Part shown: piece after piece, positions 15,008 to 22,738 of the stretch
Layout: every line of letters starts with the position of its first letter
Numbering within the stretch: position 1 is the stretch's first letter
Position numbers and translations under genes: made by a program
Notes under the pieces: model-generated
Databases searched by the model: none
What the model saw: the letters and a program-made list of their open reading frames with translations, nothing else
What the model was told of the DNA's origin: nothing
Source: Verrucomicrobia bacterium UBA673
Lineage (GTDB): Bacteria; Verrucomicrobiota; Verrucomicrobiia; Limisphaerales; UBA1096
DNA length: 25,164 nt
Direction of reading: 5' to 3'
Assembly (NCBI GenBank): GCA_002299785.1
Contig: DBNL01000007.1
Location: 1 to 25,164 of the forward strand

Positions 15008-16957
15008 ATGAATCGACCACTGCGACAAATCATCCGCTTGGCCAAGCGATGCTTGTTGCTCGGTGCGTTGGCGCTTGGCCAATCAGCCTGGGCTGGTTGG
15101 ATGGCTTACAACGACTTTGGTACGCCGAGCCGCTACGACAACTCTGTCACCCGCATTGGCGTGACTTCGGCCGAGTTGAAAGCCGGCTCCGGCTCCGTCG
15201 AAAAAACCGGCAAACTCATCGACTTCGTCACCGACCAGGTAAGCGGTATCCAGCTGAAAATCACCATAAGCGGCTCACCGCTTGGACAGGCCCAAATCAG
15301 CGGGGACGCCCCCGCCGACACCGTCGCGGGTGACGTGTTCGCCAACAAGGTCAACTGCTCCGGCGGCACGGCACTCCCCGCCGGCAAGGTTCATTTCATC
15401 GACCTGACCGGACTCGACCCGGCCAAGCGCTACGAGTTAGTGTTGTTCTCAACCGCCCCGGCCGGTGGCGAAGCTAAGCCGGTTTCGTTTACATTGTGGG
15501 ATGTCTCGTCGTTCGAGAATCGCAGCGCAGCAACACCGGGCCACGTCACGATCAGCGGCCAATTTTTCCGGACCACAAAAATCCAAACCGCCGGCAACGA
15601 TGGAGCAGCGCGCGGCGATATCTGCCGATACGAACTCATCCGGAGCGGCAACGACGGCGATCTGAGGGTGATCATCCAGTCGCCCAGCGGCGGTCAGCTA
15701 AACGCCCTCATGCTACGCGAGCAGACGCCGCCAGTGCTCGCCGGCAAGCCGGTCGTCGTGCTTGGCGAGGATAACGCCGTAATCAAAGGCACGATCGCCG
15801 ACCCGGCCAAGGGCGCGGTCGAGTTGCGCTGGCGCGAAGCCAGTAGCGAAGCTGCGTGGCAATCGCAAGTGCTGACACCAAACTCAAGCGGCTCGGTCGT
15901 GGTTCGACTTGATTCACTGCCGGTGTTTGTCGAGCAGGAGTTTATTTTTGTGCAGCGCACCACCGACGGCGAAATTGCCACAGAGACGCGAAGCATCCGG
16001 CCGCAAAAACTGGGAGTGATTTACTCGACCGGCTTCGAGCCGACCGAGTCGGCGGCTTTCCTGCCGGGAGCGATCACATCTCAGACCGGCCCGTGGCGCG
16101 TGGCTAAGGGAAGCGCCGAGGTGCAGACCCGTCGCGTCGCACACGGCGGCCAAGCGGTACGCACCGGCGACTGCGTCATTGAAATGACTTTCGAAAACCC
16201 CGAGCCAGTGCTGTGGGTCGATGCGTTTATTCAGGATCCAGGCATCAGCCAGGCGCGACAAATCCCCGATGGCATCGCAAGCAGTTTACTGCTGTTTCGC
16301 AACGGGAAACTCATTGCCCTCGACGGCGACGGCTCAGGCGGAGGCAACTTCATCACAGTAGCGGAATTGCCGAACGACAGATTTATGCGACTCACCATCC
16401 GCACCGACTACAAAGCCAAACGGTTTGACATATGGGTGGACGGCAAACCAACCTTGGATAAACTGGGTTTCAAGGACAACTCGGTGGCGCGCTTCCACGG
16501 GGCCAAACGGCTCGCGGGTGCGAACAGTTATCTCGATGACTTCAGCCTCTCGACTTGGGGGCTCGACCGCGACAGCGACGGCGACGGACTGGTTGATCTT
16601 GACGAGGCCAAGTTTTACGGCTCGTACCCGTTGCTCGCAGACAGCGACCGCGACGGTGCGAATGACGCACACGAGATCGCCGCCGGGACGCAACCGGCCA
16701 ATCCCGGCTCGATTTTTGCCGTTAAAATTGACACTGATGAAGGTGGCAAAACCAAGCTCTCAATCCCAACTCTCACCGGACTCGAGTACACGCTACAACG
16801 CCGCGCCGCGCTTAGCCAAGGTCGATGGGAAACTCTCCCCGGTTTCGAGAATATGCCAGGCGATGGTAGAGTACAGTCATTCCTCGAGACACCGGACGGA
16901 CGGAACTTTTTTTATCGTGGCGTCATCGTGAATCGCCTCAACGCCGTGAGTCCCTGA
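15008..16957 (+). CDS. Secreted multidomain protein with calcium-binding repeats
   Basis: A 649-residue protein with a signal peptide (MNRPLRQIIRLAKRCLLLGALALGQSAWA, cleavage near 29). Residues 31-237 form a beta domain starting WMAYNDFG, with DAPADTVAGDVFANKV and LTGLDPAKRYELVLFS, a pattern frequent in Verrucomicrobia exported proteins. A middle Ig-like part is followed by a concanavalin-like sandwich (about 336-517, ending YLDDFSLSTWG). Next come two thrombospondin-3/EF-like calcium loops, DRDSDGDGLVDLDE (520-533) and DSDRDGANDAHE (545-556). The C-terminal TLQRRAALSQGRWETLPG...FFYRGVIV is the group's usual tail domain. No enzymatic residues are recognised. It starts 3 nt after the aldehyde dehydrogenase stop and ends 1 nt before the next gene. 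Confidence 0.82.
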   Translation: MNRPLRQIIRLAKRCLLLGALALGQSAWAGWMAYNDFGTPSRYDNSVTRIGVTSAELKAGSGSVEKTGKLIDFVTDQVSGIQLKITISGSPLGQAQISGDAPADTVAGDVFANKVNCSGGTALPAGKVHFIDLTGLDPAKRYELVLFSTAPAGGEAKPVSFTLWDVSSFENRSAATPGHVTISGQFFRTTKIQTAGNDGAARGDICRYELIRSGNDGDLRVIIQSPSGGQLNALMLREQTPPVLAGKPVVVLGEDNAVIKGTIADPAKGAVELRWREASSEAAWQSQVLTPNSSGSVVVRLDSLPVFVEQEFIFVQRTTDGEIATETRSIRPQKLGVIYSTGFEPTESAAFLPGAITSQTGPWRVAKGSAEVQTRRVAHGGQAVRTGDCVIEMTFENPEPVLWVDAFIQDPGISQARQIPDGIASSLLLFRNGKLIALDGDGSGGGNFITVAELPNDRFMRLTIRTDYKAKRFDIWVDGKPTLDKLGFKDNSVARFHGAKRLAGANSYLDDFSLSTWGLDRDSDGDGLVDLDEAKFYGSYPLLADSDRDGANDAHEIAAGTQPANPGSIFAVKIDTDEGGKTKLSIPTLTGLEYTLQRRAALSQGRWETLPGFENMPGDGRVQSFLETPDGRNFFYRGVIVNRLNAVSP

Positions 16958-16958
16958 C

Positions 16959-19814
16959 ATGACAAGACGCACAAAAACTTTGTCAGGTGCATCCGTTATT
17001 ACGGCTGTGCTGCTGCTTGGTTGTGCTTCCGGGTTTGCGCAAAGTCCGGTGAACCAGTGGATGCTCTCGCCGGAAAATATCGACATCACGACGGTGAAAG
17101 ACCTGGCCGGAAACGAGGATGGCCTGCTGAACGGCCGGATGGTGCCATCTCAAAACCCGCCGGCGCTGTACTTCGACGGGACGGACACCTACATCGAGTT
17201 GGCCGGCAAGGACGAGGCCAAGACGCTGCCAACAGGCAATCTCACCGCCGAGGCGTGGGTGGCCGTGAACTCACCAGCCGAGTGGGGCGGCATCGTCGGC
17301 TGTCTGCAGGATAATGGCAGTTTCGAGAAAGGCTGGGTGCTTGGCTACAACAACGACAAGTTCAACTTCGCGCTGTCCACCGGTGGCGACCTCACCTACC
17401 TGAACGCCTCGACCTCGTTCGAGACCGGACGTTGGTATCATGTGGTCGGCACATACAACGGCTCTCGGATGCGCATTTATGTCAATGGCACCGAACGAGG
17501 CAGCAATAGCAACCGCCGCGGATCGATCGACTACTCGCCAGCCACATTCGTCATCGGCTGCTATCTCGACGACAACGAATTTTATCCGCTTGAAGGATTC
17601 ATCTCCGAAGTACGCCTATACAACCGTGCGCTCTCGAGCCAACAGGTTCGCACCCGCTACAACAGTCTCAAGGGCACGCATGCCGCCCGTCCCAAACCGC
17701 CGGTTGTCCTCACCAACCGCGAGTTAAGCGCTGGGCCGTTCCTCGCGTTTGCCTCGCCAAGCGAGGCGGTTGTCCGCTGGGAAACTGCCAAGCCGATGCC
17801 GACGCGCCTTGCGTACGGTACGACGCCGACGCTACAAAACCGCATCAATCTGCCGAAGAAGACACGGCAGCACGAGGCCGTCATCCCCCGCATCCAACCC
17901 GGAACGGCTTATCATTACTCGGTCGGCGTCGAGCAGGATGGTCAGACCCAGTGGCTTGCACCGGCAACAGGTGAATCCGATTTCAACTATTCGCGCCCGG
18001 ACATCACCTCCGTCGAATCGCCTTACGCGGAAGATGAGCGGATGCGCAAAAGCCGTGCCGCCGCCGAAGCGATCCTCGAGGCCACCGGCATCCGCAAGGG
18101 CTACGCGATCGACTACGGCTGCGGCGAGGGACGGCTGGCGTTCGCGCTGGCCAAGCGCACGGAACTGACCGTGATCGGTGTGACCGCAGATGCCGGCGAG
18201 GCGGCACGCGCTCGGTCGGCACTGCGGCGAGCACGCATTTACGGCACGCGGGTCACCATTCAGCACCGGCCCTTGGCCAAGCTCGGGCATACCGACAACA
18301 TGTTCAACTTGGCCGTGTCGAGCGAGCTGCTGCATAACGGCAAGCTGCCCGGCGAACGCGCGGAGCTACTGCGCGTGCTCCGGCCAAGCGGCGGCGTCCT
18401 CGCTCTGGGTGGCCTACCGCAAAGCGGCTTGGCTAAGCTCATCTCCGATTCGGCGCTGGCCAGGGAGACGACCGCCGAGGCTAGCGGAGAACTGCTACTG
18501 GTGCGGCGCAAGGCGCTCGAAGGTGCTGGCGAATGGTCGCATACCTACGGCAGCGCCGCGCAGACAGCCAACAGCGGCGACAAGATCGTCAACGGCGGCA
18601 AAATGGCTTTGCAGTGGTTCGGCAAACCGGGCGCACGCGGCATGATCGACCGGCAGGGGCGCAACCCGCCGCCGCTCACCAACAACGGCTTCCTATACGT
18701 GCAGGGCGACAACCGCATCTGGGGACAGGATGCCTTCAACGGGACGATTCTCTGGAACTACGAATTCCCGAATGAGCTGCGCCGCGTCAACACGCCGCGA
18801 GACGGCAGTAATATGTGCGCCGATGATTCGTCTCTGTTCGTCGCGATGCGCGATCGCGCCTACCGGTTTGACGGCCAGAACGGTCGACTGCTCCGGAGTT
18901 TCCCTGTGATCAGTGCCGACACGGCCAACTGGGGTTACATCGCCAACGACGGCGGCCTGCTGTTTGGCAGCAGCGTCAAACCCGGCTCGGAGTACACGAA
19001 ATTCAAGGGCACGCCGTACTGGTACGACTCCACCGGTACGCAGGACACGGCTAAGGTATGCAGCGACAATTTGTTTGCGATCGAAAAGCAGACCGGCCGC
19101 AAAAAATGGGAGTACCGTGGCGGCAAAATAATCAACACCACGATCGCGATAGGCGGTGGGCGGGTGTACTTCGTCGAGTCGAATTCATCGAGCCTCCGAA
19201 ACGAGCCGACCAGCCGCATCGACTCGAGCAGCCTGTGGTCAAGTCTGAGACTCGTCGCGCTCAACTCACAGAGTGGCTCTAAGATCTGGAGCAAACCGAT
19301 CTCTGTCAACAAGTCACCCTACCCGGTCGTGTTCTTCCTCGCGCAGGCCAAGGACCGGCTGATTCTCAGCTACAGCACCAGTCGGTTTTATGTGGACGCC
19401 TTCTCCACCCGCAACGGCATCAAGGTGTGGTCGAAGAACCACTCGTGGAACCGCAACCATCATGGCGGGCACATGTACCATCCGGTGATCGTGGATGACG
19501 CGGTGATCGTCGAACCGTACGGCTACAGCCTCTCCGATGGCAGCACCGTGCATCGCGGCCTCCCGCAGCGCGGGGGGTGCAGCACGATGTCCGCCTCACA
19601 TAATACGGTGCATTATATTAACTGGGATTACGACAAGGGCTCGATGTATTTTTGGGACGTGGACACCGGTAAGCGACGGCTAGTGGTCGGCTCACGTTCG
19701 AGTTGCTGGCTCTCGCTCATCTCCGGCAACGGCATGATACTCTCCCCAACCGCCAGTTCCGGCTGCCGCTGCCGCTACCCCATCCAAACCTCGATCGGGT
19801 TCATGAGACGATGA
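16959..19814 (+). CDS. Exported LamG / FN3-like / SAM-methyltransferase / PQQ-like propeller fusion
   Basis: A 951-residue protein. The hydrophobic N-terminus has a possible lipobox (LLLGC, Cys22) or a normal cut after GFA. Domains in order are: a LamG/concanavalin-like sandwich (about 67-235, ALYFDGTDTYIEL ... FISEVRLYNRALSS); an FN3-like domain of the purple-acid-phosphatase N-terminal type (about 256-325, GPFLAFASPSEAVVRWE...GTAYHYSVG); a class I methyltransferase domain (about 365-515) with motif I AIDYGCGEGRLAFALA intact and LLRVLRPSGGVLALGG as the late motif; and a PQQ-like beta-propeller (about 525-951, WSHTYGSAAQTANSG...) ending in a Cys-rich SSGCRCRYPIQTS tail. Methyltransferase domains need S-adenosylmethionine, which is cytoplasmic, so its presence in an exported protein is odd. 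The gene overlaps the next PQQ gene by ATGA. Confidence 0.83.
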   Translation: MTRRTKTLSGASVITAVLLLGCASGFAQSPVNQWMLSPENIDITTVKDLAGNEDGLLNGRMVPSQNPPALYFDGTDTYIELAGKDEAKTLPTGNLTAEAWVAVNSPAEWGGIVGCLQDNGSFEKGWVLGYNNDKFNFALSTGGDLTYLNASTSFETGRWYHVVGTYNGSRMRIYVNGTERGSNSNRRGSIDYSPATFVIGCYLDDNEFYPLEGFISEVRLYNRALSSQQVRTRYNSLKGTHAARPKPPVVLTNRELSAGPFLAFASPSEAVVRWETAKPMPTRLAYGTTPTLQNRINLPKKTRQHEAVIPRIQPGTAYHYSVGVEQDGQTQWLAPATGESDFNYSRPDITSVESPYAEDERMRKSRAAAEAILEATGIRKGYAIDYGCGEGRLAFALAKRTELTVIGVTADAGEAARARSALRRARIYGTRVTIQHRPLAKLGHTDNMFNLAVSSELLHNGKLPGERAELLRVLRPSGGVLALGGLPQSGLAKLISDSALARETTAEASGELLLVRRKALEGAGEWSHTYGSAAQTANSGDKIVNGGKMALQWFGKPGARGMIDRQGRNPPPLTNNGFLYVQGDNRIWGQDAFNGTILWNYEFPNELRRVNTPRDGSNMCADDSSLFVAMRDRAYRFDGQNGRLLRSFPVISADTANWGYIANDGGLLFGSSVKPGSEYTKFKGTPYWYDSTGTQDTAKVCSDNLFAIEKQTGRKKWEYRGGKIINTTIAIGGGRVYFVESNSSSLRNEPTSRIDSSSLWSSLRLVALNSQSGSKIWSKPISVNKSPYPVVFFLAQAKDRLILSYSTSRFYVDAFSTRNGIKVWSKNHSWNRNHHGGHMYHPVIVDDAVIVEPYGYSLSDGSTVHRGLPQRGGCSTMSASHNTVHYINWDYDKGSMYFWDVDTGKRRLVVGSRSSCWLSLISGNGMILSPTASSGCRCRYPIQTSIGFMRR

Positions 19815-21097
19815 CGGCGCGCAACACACAACGACTGCTCGGCTTGGCGCTCTCACTCGCTTGGTCAAGCGCCGGGCTGCACGCCGCCGACTGGCCATCG
19901 TACCGGCACGACAACCAGCGCAGCGCCATCACAGCCGAAACGCTCAAGCTACCATTGGCCAAGCGCTGGCAAATAATCCCGGCGCAGCCACCCTCTCCCG
20001 CCTGGGCCAAGCCGGCCAAGTTCGACTTTTTTGTTTCGCCGCAGTCACGAAAGCCGCTAGTGCACCGGCTGGCCTACGACCACGCGTACCACGCCACAGC
20101 CAGCGGCGACCGCGTGTTTTACGGCTCGTCCGCCGAACACACGGTTCACTGTCTCGACGCTTACAGTGGGAAGGAAAAATGGGTGTTTTTCACCGACGGC
20201 CCGGTACGGTTTGCGCCATCGATCCACGACGGGCGCGTGTACGCCGGCTCCGACGACGGCACGGCGTACTGCCTCGATGCCGGCACGGGTAAATTGATAT
20301 GGACGCATACCGCTGCCAGCGAGAAAAATAAGCTCGTGCCCAACGACGGCCGGCTGGTCTCACCGTGGAGCGTGCGCAGTTCGATTACGGTGGACGCCGG
20401 GACAGCCTACTTCACCTCCGGTTTCTTTCCTCACGAGGGTGTTTACATGAGCGCCGTTGACGCCCTCACCGGCAAGCCCACTCAAAGCCGCCACTGGAAA
20501 CAATATCACCTCAACAAAGGCTCGTTCCAGGGCTACATGCTCTTATCGAACTCCCGCATTTACATGCCGGGCGGCCGCAGTACGCCGTTTTATTTTGACC
20601 GTGCCACCGGCAAGCGACTGGGGCAGTTCGCCAAGGGAAATGGCATGGGTTCATTCGCACTGCTCGCCGAGAACCGCATCGTCCACGGTCCTGCCGATCG
20701 CAGTGGTGGCGTGCTCACCGAGGCCAGCCTGTCGGGCGACAAGTTGGCCACACACGCAGACACACTGGACATGATCATTGATTCCCAGGTGATTTTCATG
20801 CTAACCGCAAACAAGATGACTGCGATGACACGGAGCAATCGGCGGGGGCTCTGGAGCCAGCCCGTCGAGGCAGGCAACGCGCTGGCTCTGGCTGGCAAGA
20901 CGCTTTTCGTCGGCAGCCGCGACAAGGTGAGCGCCTTCAACGCCGCCAACGGGAAGGCGCTTTGGAGTGGCCCGGTGCCGGGCCGCGCCCTCGGGCTCGC
21001 CGTGGCCAACGGTGCGCTGCTGGTCAGCACCGACACGGGCGCAATCGTCAGCTTCGGTCAGGCGTCCGACCAGGCCAGCGCGTGGATTCTCTATTAA
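19811..21097 (+). CDS. Exported PQQ-like beta-propeller protein
   Basis: The protein has 428 residues from ATG 19811, whose ATGA overlaps the previous stop; a longer open frame upstream is inside the previous gene. A signal peptide ends at about residue 25 (AGLHA/ADW). The mature start DWPSYRHDNQRSAI is the usual opening of PQQ-like propellers. Blade motifs of the D..TGK..W type recur: CLDAYSGKEKW, CLDAGTGKLIW, AVDALTGKP, YFDRATGKRLG and FNAANGKALW. The family includes quinoprotein dehydrogenases and BamB-like scaffolds; I see no clear PQQ- or metal-binding catalytic residues, so a scaffold or binding role is as likely as dehydrogenase activity. The ATGA coupling suggests it is made together with, and may complex with, the preceding propeller protein. 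Confidence 0.88.
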   Translation: MTARNTQRLLGLALSLAWSSAGLHAADWPSYRHDNQRSAITAETLKLPLAKRWQIIPAQPPSPAWAKPAKFDFFVSPQSRKPLVHRLAYDHAYHATASGDRVFYGSSAEHTVHCLDAYSGKEKWVFFTDGPVRFAPSIHDGRVYAGSDDGTAYCLDAGTGKLIWTHTAASEKNKLVPNDGRLVSPWSVRSSITVDAGTAYFTSGFFPHEGVYMSAVDALTGKPTQSRHWKQYHLNKGSFQGYMLLSNSRIYMPGGRSTPFYFDRATGKRLGQFAKGNGMGSFALLAENRIVHGPADRSGGVLTEASLSGDKLATHADTLDMIIDSQVIFMLTANKMTAMTRSNRRGLWSQPVEAGNALALAGKTLFVGSRDKVSAFNAANGKALWSGPVPGRALGLAVANGALLVSTDTGAIVSFGQASDQASAWILY

Positions 21098-21098
21098 A

Positions 21099-21854
21099 AT
21101 GGGAAATATAAAAGCAATCACATTTGACCTATGGGACACACTTGTCATTGATGACTCGGATGAAGCCAAGCGGGCAGAGCAAGGCCTGCGTTCGAAATTC
21201 GACGAGCGACGACATCTGCTTTGGGAGGCACTGAACTCGTGCAAACCGATCGACTTGGAGACAGTTCACCTCGCCTACAATGTCGGCGATTCGGCGTTCA
21301 ACAAGGTGTGGAAGGATCACCACATCACATGGCACATCGCCGAACGGTTGGAGGTCATTCTCAAGGGGCTTAGCCGCGAACTACCGGATGATATGTTCGA
21401 CGCTGTCGTTCGGGCACACGCCGAAATGGAGGTTGATATTCCGCCGGACGCCATTCCCGGCGGGGCGCCGGTACTCGAGCGCCTAGCCAAGCGCTTCAAG
21501 CTTTGCATCGTCTCCGACGCCATCGTTTCACCAGGGAAGTACCTGCGCCGGCTGCTGGAAGACCACGGCTTGGCCAAGCCATTCACAGGATTTGCCTTCT
21601 CCGACGAGGTCGGCCACAGCAAGCCGCACCGCTCAATGTTCGACTCGGCGGCGAGGCAGCTTGGGGTAGAGATTAGTGAGATGCTGCACGTCGGTGACCG
21701 CGACCACAACGACGTTAAGGGCCCACAGCAACTTGGTATGAAGGCGATCCTGTTTACCGCCTCACGTGATGTGGACAAGGCAAACACCACAGCCGACGCC
21801 ATCTGCGAATCATTCGACGAACTGGAAGCCGCAATCGACCAACTGAGCGGCTGA
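21099..21854 (+). CDS. HAD-superfamily (subfamily IA) hydrolase
   Basis: A 251-residue protein starting 1 nt after the PQQ gene stop. HAD motif I is ITFDLWDTL: nucleophile Asp10, but Trp12 where most phosphatases have the acid/base Asp. Motif II is Ser139 (IVSDA), motif III Lys175 (HSKPHRSMF), and motif IV Asp200 and Asp205 (HVGDRDHNDVKG). An alpha-helical cap lies between about residues 20 and 120. The family hydrolyses phosphate esters, haloacids or phosphonates. The neighbouring 2-aminoethylphosphonate genes raise the question of phosphonoacetaldehyde hydrolase, but the FDWAGTT-type motif I and the cap Lys of that enzyme are not seen. Release of choline from phosphocholine is another untested idea. 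It is the last gene of the plus-strand run and converges on the amidotransferase gene with only 7 nt between the stops. Confidence 0.87.
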   Translation: MGNIKAITFDLWDTLVIDDSDEAKRAEQGLRSKFDERRHLLWEALNSCKPIDLETVHLAYNVGDSAFNKVWKDHHITWHIAERLEVILKGLSRELPDDMFDAVVRAHAEMEVDIPPDAIPGGAPVLERLAKRFKLCIVSDAIVSPGKYLRRLLEDHGLAKPFTGFAFSDEVGHSKPHRSMFDSAARQLGVEISEMLHVGDRDHNDVKGPQQLGMKAILFTASRDVDKANTTADAICESFDELEAAIDQLSG

Positions 21855-21861
21855 ACTCTGG

Positions 21862-22728
21862 CTAGCGGCGCTTGCTTGGCAGAAGGTGATGGTTGATCCA
21901 GTTTTGCACCTCTATGGTACGCAGTGAATCGTCCATCACGTCAGCCTTGAGGCCAAGTGCTGTGGCTATATCCTCTCGCGTTGGATCAGCGTGGAGTGCC
22001 TCTAATTGATTGATGTGTGCCAAGCCCGCAGCTTCATCAGCGAAGAACCCAAGTCTCACCAGTTTCTCGATCCGGCAAAACATCAGCCGAGCCATTTCGT
22101 GCAGGTCGTACTCGGGATGATATTGTAATCCCCAAAACTCGGTGCCCTCGTGCTTCACGACGACCGACTGCACACGAGTAAAGTCATTGCCGGAGAGCCG
22201 CGCAGCCCCTTCTGGCAGCAAGGTGATCTCATCGTCGTGGCTGGTGAAGGCGTCGAACACCGCCGGCTTGCCTTCGTAGAGTGGATGCGCTCGGCCTTCA
22301 TCGGTAAGCGTGATCCCGCGAGCAATGCCCATCTCGCGTCCGTTCGGGTTGAGCGCCACTTCGCCTCCTGCCGCAACAACGGCAATCTGCGCAGCCCAGC
22401 AACTCCCGAAGGCCGGCACGCCGCGCCGATAGCATTCGCGGGCAAACTCGATCTGTTCCGCGACATCCGGCTCGCCTGAGAACACGCAGGAACTGCAACC
22501 GGTCCAAGTCACTCCATCGTAATCCTGAATCGTCTCTCCAACCGGCAAGTTCGCGCCAGGATCGGCGGGGAAAATGACATCGCACTCGATTCCGGTGGGA
22601 GCACAGCGCTGGAGCATTTTCACATACAGGTCAGCGGCGAGGCTTGCACCGCCGGACTGCAACTGCTCACGAGCGACCTTGGTATAGCCGTCAATAATTA
22701 AAATTCTTAGAGCAGTCGTGTCCTTCAT
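21862..22728 (-). CDS. Class I glutamine amidotransferase-like protein (GATase1)
   Basis: A 288-residue stand-alone GATase1 domain. The catalytic triad is complete: nucleophile Cys110 in FGSCWAAQ (canonical GxCxG with Ala in place of the last Gly), and His204 with Glu206 in LQYHPEYD. The N-terminal half, LRILIIDGYTK...YDGVTWTGCSS, fits the GMP-synthase-like fold. No synthetase domain is fused or adjacent, so it could be a glutaminase partner of an unseen enzyme or a gamma-glutamyl hydrolase in the manner of PuuD. A helical C-terminal extension follows (about 225-288). It starts 10 nt after the phnW stop, in the same operon, suggesting a role linked to aminoethylphosphonate nitrogen. That link is inference only. 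Confidence 0.85.
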   Translation of the reverse strand: MKDTTALRILIIDGYTKVAREQLQSGGASLAADLYVKMLQRCAPTGIECDVIFPADPGANLPVGETIQDYDGVTWTGCSSCVFSGEPDVAEQIEFARECYRRGVPAFGSCWAAQIAVVAAGGEVALNPNGREMGIARGITLTDEGRAHPLYEGKPAVFDAFTSHDDEITLLPEGAARLSGNDFTRVQSVVVKHEGTEFWGLQYHPEYDLHEMARLMFCRIEKLVRLGFFADEAAGLAHINQLEALHADPTREDIATALGLKADVMDDSLRTIEVQNWINHHLLPSKRR

Positions 22729-22738
22729 GTGACTCGAC

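Larger units (their letters stand above)
307..21579. repeat. Dispersed iterated palindrome TTGGCCAA / CTTGGCCAAG
   Basis: Scanning by eye finds the 8-bp palindrome TTGGCCAA at 307, 2026, 3014, 5835, 5989, 8576, 11506, 11965, 12678, 12930, 15038, 15075, 18273, 19955 and 21571. Ten of these are the full 10-mer CTTGGCCAAG (5834, 5988, 8575, 11505, 11964, 12677, 12929, 15037, 18272, 21570). Near variants (CTTAGCCAAG, CTTGGCTAAG, CTTGGTCAAG) also occur. All lie inside genes on both strands, mostly read as Leu-Ala-Lys with the TTG GCC AAG codons and sometimes as Leu-Gly-Gln. None was found right of 21580. Counts are by eye and may miss copies. Confidence 0.75.

Noticed and set aside
21099..21854. 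HAD hydrolase as phosphonoacetaldehyde hydrolase (PhnX)
   Set aside because: The FDWAGTT-type motif I and the Schiff-base Lys of the cap are not seen, and the gene is on the opposite strand to phnW and phnY.
21855..21861. Terminator between the convergent HAD and amidotransferase genes
   Set aside because: Only 7 nt separate the stops and no GC stem followed by T-run is visible around them.
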